Positions 24,466-31,774 of a stretch of DNA of 42,639 bases are shown here, one piece after another. The notes under the pieces were generated by a model, which searched no databases, was not told where the DNA came from, and saw only the letters and a program-made list of their open reading frames with translations. Numbering within the stretch: position 1 is the stretch's first letter; every line of letters starts with the position of its first letter. Position numbers and translations under genes: made by a program. Source of the stretch: Clostridia bacterium (GTDB lineage Bacteria; Bacillota; Clostridia; Oscillospirales; CAG-272); assembly GCA_024404505.1 (NCBI GenBank), contig JAKSPU010000008.1, positions 1 through 42,639 of the forward strand, in the 5' to 3' direction.

Positions 24466-26590
24466 TTTCCTTCAGAACGGCATCACAGCCGAAGAGGGCT
24501 GGACCGAGTACCGCCGCGGGGACCGCGCGGTGATCGTCGCCAAGAACGCCGGCTTCTGCTTCGGCGTCGGACGCGCCACCAAGGCCGTTGAGGCCGCGAT
24601 CGCCGACCGCGCACCGGGCGAACGCATCTTTACGCTCGGCCAGCTGATCCACAACGAGACCTACACCTGCCGTCTGAAGGACGCCGGCGTGGAGGTCACC
24701 TCTGCGGAGGACCTGCCCGTGCTCTGTGCCGAGGCCTCCGGGCAGGCACCTGTCAGGGTGTACGTCCGCGCTCACGGCATGACGGAGGAGACCGAGGCCC
24801 TGCTGGCGGATTGCGCAGCCCGCAATCCTTTCTTCTCCGGCATCGACTGCACCTGCTTCTTCGTCAAGAAGATCCACGACATCTGCCGGGAGCAGTCCTT
24901 GCTGAACGAGCGGTCGATCCGCGAAACGGGCAGACCGGACCGTGTCCTGCTCGTGCTGGGTACGGCGGACCATCCGGAGGTCGTCGGCTTCCTCAGCCGC
25001 TTCAAGGGGGAGAAGCACGTCTTCTCGAACGCCGGTGAGCTGGAGGCGCTGCTGACGCCGGAAACCGTCGAAAAATGGGCGGATATGTCTGTCATCATGG
25101 TCGCACAGACCACTCAGAAGACAGATGAATATGAAAAGTCAAAAAAAATTCTTAAATTACTCTTGACCAATTCATACATTTTTGATACAATATGTAATGT
25201 TACGGAATTTCGGCAAAAAGAAGCCGCTCTTCTCGCACGCAAATGTGACATCATCATCGTCATCGGAGGCAGACACAGTTCCAATTCTGCCAAGCTCTAT
25301 TCGATATGTAAAAGCATTTGTGCTGACACCGTGTGGGTCGAGCGGGCCGACGAATTGCCCAATACGATTCCGTCATCCTGCCGAAAAGCAGGGATCGTGG
25401 CAGGCGCATCGACGCCCCGCGATATAATAGAGGAGGTTGCGAACAAAATGAGCGAACAGGTACTGAACGAAAACTTCGCTGAGATGCTCGAAGAGTCTCT
25501 CAAGACCATAAAGACAGGAGATACCTTGGTGGGAACCGTGACGGCGATCAACGACGGCGAGATCCAGCTTGACCTCGGCACTAAAGTGACCGGCGTCATC
25601 AAGAAGGACCAGATCACCGATGATCCTGCAGCGAAGTTGAATGAGATGTTCAAAATCGGAGATGAGGTGGAGGCTTTCGTGATCCGTGTCAGCGATGTCG
25701 AAGGTTTCGCTGAACTCTCCAAGAAGCGCGTCGATTCCGATAAGAACTGGAAGACGATCGAGGCAGCGTACGAGAACCACGAGAACCTCGAGGGCAAGAT
25801 CATTTCTGTCAACAAGGGCGGCGTTGTGGCGCTGGTGCTTGACAACCAGGTCTTCATTCCCGCCGCACATTCCGGCGTCCCGAGAGACGGCGATCTTTCC
25901 GCGCTGGTCGGCCAGACCGTGACCCTGCGGATCCTTGAGATTGAGGGCAAGAAGGCCAAGGGCTCCATCCGCCTTGTGCAGCGCGACGAGCGCCGCGCCC
26001 GCGAGAAGGAGTTCTGGGACACCATCGAGGAAGGCAAGATCTATACCGGTACGGTCAAGAGCATGACCAGCTACGGTGCCTTCGTTGATCTCGGCGGCGT
26101 GGACGGCATGGTCCACTGCTCCGAGCTTTCCTGGAAGCACATCAAGAATCCTGCCGAGGTCGTTGCCATCGGCGATGAGATCACCGTCTTCGTCAAGAGC
26201 TTCAACATCGAGAAGAAGCGCATTTCTCTCGGCTACAAGACCGAGGCTACCAACCCCTGGTACATCTTCACGCATCAGTATGCCGTGGGTGATGTCGCGT
26301 CTGTCAAGATCGTCAGCCTCGTGCCCTTCGGCGCGTTCGCTGCCATCGTCGACGGTGTGGACGGTCTGATCCACATTTCCCAGATCGCTGACCACAAGAT
26401 CGGCAAGCCCGCCGACGTGCTGGAGATCGGTCAGGTCGTGGATGCCAAGATCATCGACATCGACTCCGAGAACCAGAAGGTTTCCCTCTCCATCCGCGCT
26501 CTGCTCGAGGAGGCCAAGGCCGCTGAGGAGGCTGCTCCCGCCGAGCTCGCTGAGGCTGCAGAGGAGATCGTCTACTCCGACGAGAACTGA
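24458..26590 (+). CDS. ispH: fused IspH (HMBPP reductase) - ribosomal protein S1
   Basis: A 710-residue fusion known from Clostridia. Residues about 24-330 are IspH, the Fe-S enzyme that makes IPP and DMAPP in the last MEP-pathway step: cluster cysteines C34 (NAGFCFGV), C133 (DCTCFFVKKIH) and C246 (TICNVTEFRQ), plus GGRHSSNSAKL and VAGASTPRDIIEEV. Residues about 354-680 are four S1 RNA-binding domains (for example GKIYTGTVKSMTSYGAFVDLGGVDGMVH), followed by an acidic tail. S1 helps mRNA binding by the 30S subunit. Start ATG 24458 overlaps plsC. The IspH part has an AT-rich codon patch around 25130-25330 with a promoter-like element, and an internal AGGAGG plus ATG (25431, 25448) could start S1 alone. 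Confidence 0.94.
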   Translation: MNDFLQNGITAEEGWTEYRRGDRAVIVAKNAGFCFGVGRATKAVEAAIADRAPGERIFTLGQLIHNETYTCRLKDAGVEVTSAEDLPVLCAEASGQAPVRVYVRAHGMTEETEALLADCAARNPFFSGIDCTCFFVKKIHDICREQSLLNERSIRETGRPDRVLLVLGTADHPEVVGFLSRFKGEKHVFSNAGELEALLTPETVEKWADMSVIMVAQTTQKTDEYEKSKKILKLLLTNSYIFDTICNVTEFRQKEAALLARKCDIIIVIGGRHSSNSAKLYSICKSICADTVWVERADELPNTIPSSCRKAGIVAGASTPRDIIEEVANKMSEQVLNENFAEMLEESLKTIKTGDTLVGTVTAINDGEIQLDLGTKVTGVIKKDQITDDPAAKLNEMFKIGDEVEAFVIRVSDVEGFAELSKKRVDSDKNWKTIEAAYENHENLEGKIISVNKGGVVALVLDNQVFIPAAHSGVPRDGDLSALVGQTVTLRILEIEGKKAKGSIRLVQRDERRAREKEFWDTIEEGKIYTGTVKSMTSYGAFVDLGGVDGMVHCSELSWKHIKNPAEVVAIGDEITVFVKSFNIEKKRISLGYKTEATNPWYIFTHQYAVGDVASVKIVSLVPFGAFAAIVDGVDGLIHISQIADHKIGKPADVLEIGQVVDAKIIDIDSENQKVSLSIRALLEEAKAAEEAAPAELAEAAEEIVYSDEN
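25163..25191 (+). promoter_or_regulatory. possible internal promoter inside ispH
   Basis: TTGACC (25163-25168), 17-bp spacer, TACAAT (25186-25191) within an unusually AT-rich patch of the ispH coding region. It would give a transcript starting about 250 nt before the internal S1 start at 25448. Each hexamer has one mismatch to consensus. It could be chance in AT-rich DNA. Confidence 0.4.
25431..25450 (+). promoter_or_regulatory. internal ribosome binding site and ATG for the S1 part
   Basis: AGGAGG at 25431-25436 lies 11 nt before an in-frame ATG at 25448 (residue 331), exactly where the IspH module ends (AGASTPRDIIEEV) and the S1 module begins (MSEQVLNENFAEMLEESL). Initiation here would make a 380-residue free S1. 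The spacing is slightly long. Confidence 0.5.
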
Positions 26591-26610
26591 TACCGATCGT
26601 AGCCCGATAC

Positions 26611-26642
26611 AAAAAGTCCCCGCTCCGTGCGGGGGCTTTTTG
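26611..26642 (+). terminator. intrinsic terminator of the cmk-plsC-ispH/S1 operon
   Basis: A 9-bp stem with one G-T mismatch (26615-26623 with 26629-26637, loop TCCGT) is followed directly by a T-run (26637-26641) and preceded by AAAAA, 21 nt after the stop codon. Confidence 0.92.
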
Positions 26643-26664
26643 TTGTCCGGGAGCGGGATACGTC

Positions 26665-26693
26665 TTGACTTTTTCCGGCGATGATGGTATAAT
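26665..26693 (+). promoter_or_regulatory. sigma-A promoter of the EEP-family gene
   Basis: TTGACT (26665-26670), 17-bp spacer, TATAAT (26688-26693), just behind the terminator and 60 bp before the ATG at 26754. Confidence 0.85.
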
Positions 26694-26753
26694 AATTACA
26701 TTGTAAGAAAAAGAAGGGAAGCCGCGCGGCGGTCTCCCGAAAAGGAGGATACC

Positions 26754-27533
26754 ATGTCCCGGTCCTTGAAATTCATGACCTTCAACATCCGCGTCGCCGC
26801 CGGCTGTGACGGCATCAATATGTTCTTCAACCGCGCCCACCGCGTGGTCGAGGTGATCGAGCAGGAGAAGCCCGACGTGATCGGCTTCCAGGAGGTCACC
26901 GACGAGATGCGCGCGTGGCTGCGCGACCGCATCCCCGGTTATACCGTACAGGGCTGCGGACGGGGCCGCGATTATCACGGTGAATCCATGCTGCTCGCCT
27001 ACCGCACCGACGACGTCGAGATGATCTCGCTTGACAATCTGTGGCTGTCGCCCACACCCCGCGTGCCCGGCTCCCGCTTCACGGGTGATCAGTCACCCTG
27101 TCCCCGGATGCTGACCACCGTACTGCTCAAGCATAACGCGCTGGATACACCGTTCCGCTTCATCAACACGCACCTCGACCACGAGGGCAGGCAGGCTCGT
27201 TACCTCGGCTCGATGGAGCTGGTGCAGCTGATCTCGACCTATCCCGAGCGGTTCGTCCTGACCGGCGACTTCAACGCGACGCCCGAGACACCCGAGATCA
27301 AGCTCATAACCGAGGCACTCAAGGACCGTGCGCCGCACGGTGCGGTGGATTGCACCGCGGGGCTCGGCACGACCTTCCATGCGTTCGGCAAGCTCCCGAA
27401 CGGGCCCAAGATCGACTACATCTTCACGGACGGCCTCTGCAAGTCGTCCTACGTCGTCGAGGACATCCCCGTAAACGGGCAGTACTATTCCGACCACTAC
27501 GCAGTTGTGGCCGAGATCGATCTGGAGGATTGA
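26754..27533 (+). CDS. endonuclease/exonuclease/phosphatase (EEP) family protein
   Basis: A 259-residue EEP-fold hydrolase, cytoplasmic. Motifs in order: N11 (FNIRVA), metal-binding E47 (VIGFQEVT), the catalytic-type histidine in INTHLDH, LTGDFNATPE, DYIF, and the closing SDHYAVVAEI. The fold covers AP endonucleases, sphingomyelinase-like and phosphodiesterase enzymes. The short length and YSDHYAV ending fit the endonuclease/exonuclease/phosphatase proteins of gut bacteria that are usually unassigned, so the substrate is open. Start ATG 26754 has AAAAGGAGG 7 nt upstream, and the gene has its own promoter. The next gene begins 1 bp after its stop. Confidence 0.87.
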   Translation: MSRSLKFMTFNIRVAAGCDGINMFFNRAHRVVEVIEQEKPDVIGFQEVTDEMRAWLRDRIPGYTVQGCGRGRDYHGESMLLAYRTDDVEMISLDNLWLSPTPRVPGSRFTGDQSPCPRMLTTVLLKHNALDTPFRFINTHLDHEGRQARYLGSMELVQLISTYPERFVLTGDFNATPETPEIKLITEALKDRAPHGAVDCTAGLGTTFHAFGKLPNGPKIDYIFTDGLCKSSYVVEDIPVNGQYYSDHYAVVAEIDLED

Positions 27534-27534
27534 A

Positions 27535-27885
27535 ATGGCGGAAAAAACGGATAAGAAAACAGCTTCTGAAACTACCGATAAGCCTGCGGAGGAAAAGAAG
27601 TCCGTAGGGACCGTCGTCTGGGACGGCGTAAAAAGGGAACTGACCGAGGCCAAGGATATCGCCGCCATGCGGATCAAGGAATCGGCGATGAAACGCAAGC
27701 GGGAGGATCTGTATACCAAGCTCGGCAAGACGGTCTATGCTCAGCGGCATCCGTCCCACGGCTCCAACAAGAACGATCTTGAGGAGGAGGCCGCGAAGCT
27801 GGTGAAGCAGATCACCGATCTGACCGCGGAGTTGTCCTCCGTGCGGCTCAAGATCAAAATGAGAAAATCGGGGCTGGACAAATAA
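27535..27885 (+). CDS. small helical hypothetical protein (116 aa)
   Basis: No family recognised. The protein is 116 residues, very rich in Lys, Glu and Asp. The N-terminus is disordered (about 1-24: KTDKKTASETTDKPAEEKK), then come long helices (about 28-60 and 82-112) with heptad-like leucine spacing (LEEEAAKLVKQITDLTAELSSVRLKIK), so a coiled coil is likely. No membrane segment or signal peptide. It starts 1 bp after the EEP stop (TGAAATG), so it is co-translated with that gene. No ribosome binding site beyond GGAGG inside the EEP 3' end (27523-27527). It may be a structural or partner protein. Confidence 0.7.
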   Translation: MAEKTDKKTASETTDKPAEEKKSVGTVVWDGVKRELTEAKDIAAMRIKESAMKRKREDLYTKLGKTVYAQRHPSHGSNKNDLEEEAAKLVKQITDLTAELSSVRLKIKMRKSGLDK

Positions 27886-28020
27886 CTCCGGCAGAAAAAA
27901 AGGACTTACCGCTTTTGCTGCGGGTGCATAAGGATGTTTTCGGAATGTGGATTTTGTACGGCAAAATCCGATGCTCGTTAAAGGTGAAGACAAGTTTCGA
28001 GGATGAAAGGAAAATATAAA

Positions 28021-28350
28021 ATGAATAATAAGTATAATCCAAAACTGTTCCTTGTTGGTTTCCTGATGAATTTTCTTCGGAAAATCCCTTTACTTTTGAT
28101 TGCAGCTGTTTTGGCAATTATCGGAATTGAAAATCAAACATGCAGCTATATTGCGTTTGGAATTGTTATCTTGGCTTTGGTATGGTCTTTGATCCAACAG
28201 ATTCAAATAAAATATACGGTTGAGCATAGTGACAATCCGAATTTTGAACCATTTGCCCAAGCGATGATGAGCGATAACTGGAAAGGGGAAATAATCGATA
28301 TCGTCGAGGAAAAAATCCATGAATCAGAAGAAAATAATACCGAAGAGTAA
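28021..28350 (+). CDS. small membrane protein in an AT-rich cassette
   Basis: A 109-residue protein from the ATG at 28021 (AAAGGA about 10 nt upstream; an in-frame ATG at 28003 touches its only possible ribosome binding site and is less likely). Two hydrophobic helices (about 8-39, interrupted by Arg-Lys-Ile-Pro, and 44-62) are followed by a hydrophilic, acidic cytoplasmic-type tail (NWKGEIIDIVEEKIHESEENNTEE). No family recognised. DNA and codon use are far AT-richer than its neighbours, and the gene is enclosed by a 15-bp inverted repeat, so it looks acquired. A strong symmetric hairpin follows it. Confidence 0.68.
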   Translation: MNNKYNPKLFLVGFLMNFLRKIPLLLIAAVLAIIGIENQTCSYIAFGIVILALVWSLIQQIQIKYTVEHSDNPNFEPFAQAMMSDNWKGEIIDIVEEKIHESEENNTEE

Positions 28351-28378
28351 ACTTTGCTGCCTATTATAAATAAAACGG

Positions 28379-28423
28379 AAAACCAGCCGAAGAGAAAAAT
28401 CAATTCCCTTTTCGGCTGGTTTT
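28379..28423 (+). terminator. hairpin after the cassette gene (probably bidirectional)
   Basis: A perfect 13-bp stem (28379-28391 with 28411-28423), AAAA on one side and TTTT on the other, with a 19-nt loop, 28 nt after the stop codon. The A/T flanks within the stem suit termination on either strand. Confidence 0.75.
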
Positions 28424-28485
28424 GCTTTGGCAAAAAACATCCTTATGCGGCTGGGCCATTGGCGGTCGGTCCTTTTATTTTTTTG

Positions 28486-28572
28486 TTCTTGGGATTCTTA
28501 GGCTCTTCTTTCAAGAAGGGCATAAGATCCTGAAAGACTTCGTCTTTCAGGCGGGGCGCGGGGCAGAGTCCC
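28486..28572 (+). repeat. dispersed two-hairpin repeat, copy A
   Basis: This copy has the block CTTGGGATTCTTAGGC, an imperfect hairpin around TTCTTTCAAGAAG (about 28496-28525), an extra perfect 10-bp hairpin (28529-28538 with 28542-28551), then the GGGGCAGAG hairpin ending near 28572. The same order is seen at 31538-31774 and 42564-42627. It lies just beyond the 3' end of the winged-helix gene. The rest of the 28351-28585 gap holds the cassette hairpin and inverted-repeat arm and no gene. Confidence 0.75.
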
Positions 28573-28585
28573 GTAAAAGCGCCCT

Positions 28586-29044
28586 TTACATATACGGATT
28601 GATCCGGTAGCCCATGCCCTTGCGGCTGACGATCAGCCTGCGTCCGCCGATCGCGGCGGCCTTGCGGTTGATCCGCAGCACGTGGACCGCGACCTGCCCC
28701 TCGGGGATCCCGTCGCGCCGCCCGATAAAGGGCGAGTCGGGACAGGCGAGCGCGGCGCCGAGCCCGGCGGGGGAAACCCATCCGGCGTCCGGTATATCGG
28801 CATCCGAAGCGGCGCGGAGCAGCGTGACGAGAAGGCGGTACTCGATAGGGGACAGATACAGCGGCCAGCCGAGATAGACAACGGGCGGCACGTCCGGGCT
28901 CGCGCCCGGCGTGCCGCCTTCTTTGCCATTGTCAATATCATTGCCATCGGCGGGCAGGGCAGACGAACAATGCACGTCTGCCTGCAGATGCCCGTAGATC
29001 AGCCGCTCGCCCCGGACGTCCTGTGCGGGAAACGATACGACCAT
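28586..29044 (-). CDS. stand-alone winged-helix (OmpR/PhoB-type) DNA-binding protein
   Basis: A 152-residue protein from the ATG at 29042-29044. Residues about 55-152 fit the OmpR/PhoB effector winged helix: VVYLGWPLYLSPIEYRLLVTLLRA, then a recognition-helix region with QVAVHVLRINRKAAAIGG and the wing RRLIVSRKGMGYRINPYM. There is no receiver domain. The first 50 residues are low-complexity with one cysteine. It starts 7 bp after the stop of the GH99-like gene without a clear ribosome binding site, so it is probably translated by coupling. It could control the operon that encodes it: the GH99-like promoter carries a large inverted repeat. The DNA-binding call is good; the target is a hypothesis. 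Confidence 0.72.
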   Translation of the reverse strand: MVVSFPAQDVRGERLIYGHLQADVHCSSALPADGNDIDNGKEGGTPGASPDVPPVVYLGWPLYLSPIEYRLLVTLLRAASDADIPDAGWVSPAGLGAALACPDSPFIGRRDGIPEGQVAVHVLRINRKAAAIGGRRLIVSRKGMGYRINPYM

Positions 29045-29051
29045 GGCTGGA

Positions 29052-31253
29052 TCAATGCTTTCTCTTGAGGGACAGCACGGCTCCGCAGATAACTGCCGCC
29101 AGCACGGCACCGGACAGAAGGACGGAGCTGCAGCCGCTGTCGTCGGCTTCGGTGTCGGATTCGGGCGTAATATCGGAGTCTGCTTCGGTGGGAGCTTCGG
29201 TCGGAGCTGCCGTGGGAGCCTCTGTCGGGGCCTCGGTGGGAGCCTCGGTGGCGAACTCGGGATACTCGACCGGAGTGCCGGGGATGTAGTTCTGATACAC
29301 GAAGTTCATGCGTCCGAGGGGAGCGCAGTCGCCGTCCTCATAGAACTGCTCCATCGTGGTGTAGATGGAATCAGAATCGGCCCACTTGAACTGCAGGCAC
29401 AGCTCGCGGTAATGATTCTCCTCGATGCCGAGCATGGACTGCGGCACGGCGATCATCATCTTGTTGCCCTCAATCTTGTAATCGACCTTGCCGGCGATGG
29501 CGAAATCATACTGATTATCAGAGCCGATGTACTTGCCGACCGTGGTCTTGCTTGCGCTGTCGGCGAGGAAGTTGACGATGTAGTCGAAGCCGTACCAGCC
29601 GGTAGCGGCGTTGTCGGAGTTGACGAACAGCTGCATCCAGGAGGAGTCACCGTTGGTATCGGGGGCGGTGATGTCCTCGGCGGTCTCAACGTAGAAGTAA
29701 ACGTTCTTGGTGTCGGAGGTCACCTTGGCGGCAATGATGTCGTTGTTTCCGGTGTCGTTGGTGTACTTCTGACGGCCGAAACCGGTAGCGTTGCGCTCGG
29801 TGGTATCGCCCTGCCAATCCTTGTAGGTGATCTGCACGGAATCCCACTGGTCGAAGCTGCCGTTTACGTCAATGGCCTTGCGGCTGTCCTGCACCACGAC
29901 GGGCGCGGTGCCCTTGTACTTCTGGACATTGTAGGCGAGCTGGATGTAGTAGTTGTCGAAGTAGCCGCCGCGCATCATTTCCGCGTCGCGGGAGTACTCC
30001 ATGGAGGCGGTATCAACGAAGACAGCCTGATTGCTGTCGGTAGGCTGACGCTGAGCGACCCACTCGTTCCAGCCGGTGACCAGCGCGTAGGTGATGTCGT
30101 TCTGCATCAGCCAGTTCCACTGATCCTGGAAGTTCAGACCCTGATAGGTGATGGTGGGATCATCCTGCGCGGCCTGCCAGCACTCCTTGAATACCTTGCC
30201 CGGAATGGAGGTGCGCTTGGGATTGGAGGGAACGTAGGTGAAGCTGCGTCCGCGGTTGTTGGTGTAGCCGTACAGGGAGGAGGAGGAGAAGATGCAGTTA
30301 CCGGAGTGCTGCGCGATGGAAATGCTCATGGCGCTGCCGGCACCGTCGGTGTCCGGGAAGACTCTCTGGGGCCACGTCCAGTCCATCCAAGGCCAGCTGT
30401 TTTTCTTGTCAGCCTCGTTGGGCCACTGCTCAAGCTTGATGGTGAAGAAATCGTTGATGTTGTCCGCGTACTCGCCGATGATGACGGGCTTGCCGTTCAC
30501 GAGGAACCAGGTGTCCGGGTACATATTCTTGGAGTAGATCTGATTATACAGATCGCGGATCACGCCGCCGGAGTTGGTGTGCGTGTAGAACACGACCTGC
30601 GGGGCGTCGAAGCCCTGCTCGTTCAGCTCGTGGCAGGCCTTCATGACCTGAAGGGCGTTATTGAGGTAGTAGTAGCCGTTGGTCACGTCGAAATACAGGA
30701 AGTCGATATTGGCGTAGGTGAGCAGCTCCATGTGCTTCCGGTGGACCCACTCATCGTTCGCGTAGTAGTAGCCGTACAGGGGCTCTGCGAACCAGTGCAT
30801 CTGTCCGACGGCACCGTACCGCTTGGAGCCGGACACGTCGCCGCCCTTTTCGGTGCCGAGATCGTCGATGATCTTCTGCAGGTCGAAGACGCCGCTGTCG
30901 CCGTGCTCACCCTGCCACAGGAAGTAGAACAGACCGACGTACCGCTCACCGGTGGAGCCGTAGTTGCCGACCTCCTCGGAGGTGTACATGGGGCGGCCGA
31001 GATCGTCTACGCAGTAGTAACCGCCGCTCGTGTAGTTGTTCTGATTGGGAACGGTATAGGACTTGGTCTCACCGCCCACGGTGTAGGAAATGACGACGTA
31101 CTGACCGTCATCGGATACCTTGTAGGTCAGGGAGCCGGGATCGTTGTCGAGATCGACGGGCTCGTCCTCGGCGCTGACGCCGAACAGTGCGGCGGAGCCA
31201 AGGATCATGCACAGAGACATGAGGATGGCCAAAGCACGGGATACGATTTTCAT
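29052..31253 (-). CDS. secreted GH99/GH71-like protein with carbohydrate-binding domain and C-terminal anchor
   Basis: A 733-residue exported protein. Signal peptide to about residue 28 (ALFGVSA). Residues about 95-430 resemble the (beta/alpha)8 GH71/GH99 or WbsX-like group: RYVGLFYFLWQGEHG, ANIDFLYFDVTNGY, QVVFYTHTN, FLVNGKPVIIGEY, ITYALVTGWNEWVAQR (candidate acidic residues D/E). About 470-650 is a CBM9/DOMON-like sandwich (IDVNGSFDQWDSVQ, VYFYVETAEDI, TGWYGFDYIVNF). Then TEAP repeats, an acidic stretch, and a terminal DSGCSS plus hydrophobic helix plus SLKRKH, a likely envelope anchor. It would act on extracellular glycans; substrate unknown. Start ATG 31251-31253 has AAGGAG. It leads an operon with the winged-helix gene. 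Confidence 0.75.
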   Translation of the reverse strand: MKIVSRALAILMSLCMILGSAALFGVSAEDEPVDLDNDPGSLTYKVSDDGQYVVISYTVGGETKSYTVPNQNNYTSGGYYCVDDLGRPMYTSEEVGNYGSTGERYVGLFYFLWQGEHGDSGVFDLQKIIDDLGTEKGGDVSGSKRYGAVGQMHWFAEPLYGYYYANDEWVHRKHMELLTYANIDFLYFDVTNGYYYLNNALQVMKACHELNEQGFDAPQVVFYTHTNSGGVIRDLYNQIYSKNMYPDTWFLVNGKPVIIGEYADNINDFFTIKLEQWPNEADKKNSWPWMDWTWPQRVFPDTDGAGSAMSISIAQHSGNCIFSSSSLYGYTNNRGRSFTYVPSNPKRTSIPGKVFKECWQAAQDDPTITYQGLNFQDQWNWLMQNDITYALVTGWNEWVAQRQPTDSNQAVFVDTASMEYSRDAEMMRGGYFDNYYIQLAYNVQKYKGTAPVVVQDSRKAIDVNGSFDQWDSVQITYKDWQGDTTERNATGFGRQKYTNDTGNNDIIAAKVTSDTKNVYFYVETAEDITAPDTNGDSSWMQLFVNSDNAATGWYGFDYIVNFLADSASKTTVGKYIGSDNQYDFAIAGKVDYKIEGNKMMIAVPQSMLGIEENHYRELCLQFKWADSDSIYTTMEQFYEDGDCAPLGRMNFVYQNYIPGTPVEYPEFATEAPTEAPTEAPTAAPTEAPTEADSDITPESDTEADDSGCSSVLLSGAVLAAVICGAVLSLKRKH

Positions 31254-31318
31254 GATGATTCTCCTTACAGTTTTTGGCGGGAAGGCGGAACGGCTGCTCC
31301 GTTTGACGCTGCCGCGCC

Positions 31319-31351
31319 ATTTACTCCATTATACTATATGATGGAGTAAAT
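31319..31351. promoter_or_regulatory. operator-like perfect inverted repeat over the GH99-like promoter
   Basis: ATTTACTCCAT (31319-31329) and ATGGAGTAAAT (31341-31351) are exact inverted copies separated by 11 bp, so the half-sites are 22 bp (two helical turns) apart. One arm ends inside the -10 hexamer and the other covers the -35-proximal spacer. A bound dimer or tetramer would block RNA polymerase. Confidence 0.75.
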
Positions 31352-31356
31352 TGCAA
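31328..31356 (-). promoter_or_regulatory. sigma-A promoter of the GH99-like/winged-helix operon
   Basis: Minus strand: TTGCAA (31356-31351), 17-bp spacer, TATAAT (31333-31328), about 75 bp before the start codon and overlapped by the inverted repeat at 31319-31351. Confidence 0.75.
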
Positions 31357-31537
31357 GTGCTTTGACGAAAAATCATCAGATTGCACAGGAAAACGATGAA
31401 GTTATACCCAAAGTATCTTCGGGGGATAGGGGGGCCCTGCGACTGCGTTTCAAAAAAGGCGAGTGCCCACATGGGCACCCACCTTTCTCTTTCAGCGTAA
31501 ACTCAACCTTGGTAAATTATTACCCTGTATAAAAGTA

Positions 31538-31774
31538 CTTGGGATTCTTAAGGCATTACCGCACAATGATGACGGTACAGATGCGCTGCCAGAAATTTCG
31601 TCAGATGAAACAAAATTCCTTCGTGCGGTGACTCCCGCACGAAGGAATTTTGTAAAATATGACGGAATTTATGCAAGCAGATGTGCCGTCAAGGCGTCAG
31701 CCGTGCATTGTGCGGTGATGCCTTAAGCCCTTCTTTCAAGAAGGGCTTAAGCGGGGCGTGGGGCAGAGCCCCGC
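31538..31774 (+). repeat. dispersed two-hairpin repeat, copy B, split by an insertion
   Basis: The copy reads CTTGGGATTCTTA up to 31550 and resumes at 31726 with AGCCCTTCTTTCAAGAAGGG, then the GGGGCAGAGCCCC hairpin ending at 31774. Removing 31551-31725 restores a perfect 14-bp stem with a 2-nt loop (CTTAAGCCCTTCTT over its complement), the same shape as copy C. Confidence 0.82.
31551..31723. mobile_element. 173-bp MITE-like foldback element
   Basis: Terminal inverted repeats AGGCATYACCGCACAATG (31551-31568 and 31706-31723, one mismatch in 18), flanked on both sides by TA (31549-31550, 31724-31725), fit a non-autonomous element of a TA-targeting transposase family. The interior folds back: a perfect 19-bp stem at 31610-31628 with 31635-31653, continued outwards by weaker pairing. 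It has no coding capacity and no transposase is near. Confidence 0.8.

Larger units (their letters stand above)
27926..28448. repeat. 15-bp inverted repeat flanking an AT-rich gene cassette
   Basis: GCATAAGGATGTTTT at 27926-27940 recurs exactly inverted at 28434-28448, enclosing a visibly AT-rich segment with one membrane-protein gene and its own terminator. The arms do not sit in a known insertion sequence, no transposase is present, and no target-site duplication is evident. Confidence 0.6.

Noticed and set aside
27951..27971. Small hairpin (GGATTTTG/CAAAATCC) as terminator of the EEP-helical gene pair
   Set aside because: The stem is weak and no T-run follows. It may only be part of the AT-rich cassette leader.
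29043..31349. Plus-strand frame of about 770 codons opposite the GH99-like gene
   Set aside because: Shadow. The minus strand has signal peptide, catalytic-type motifs and a ribosome binding site; the plus frame has none.
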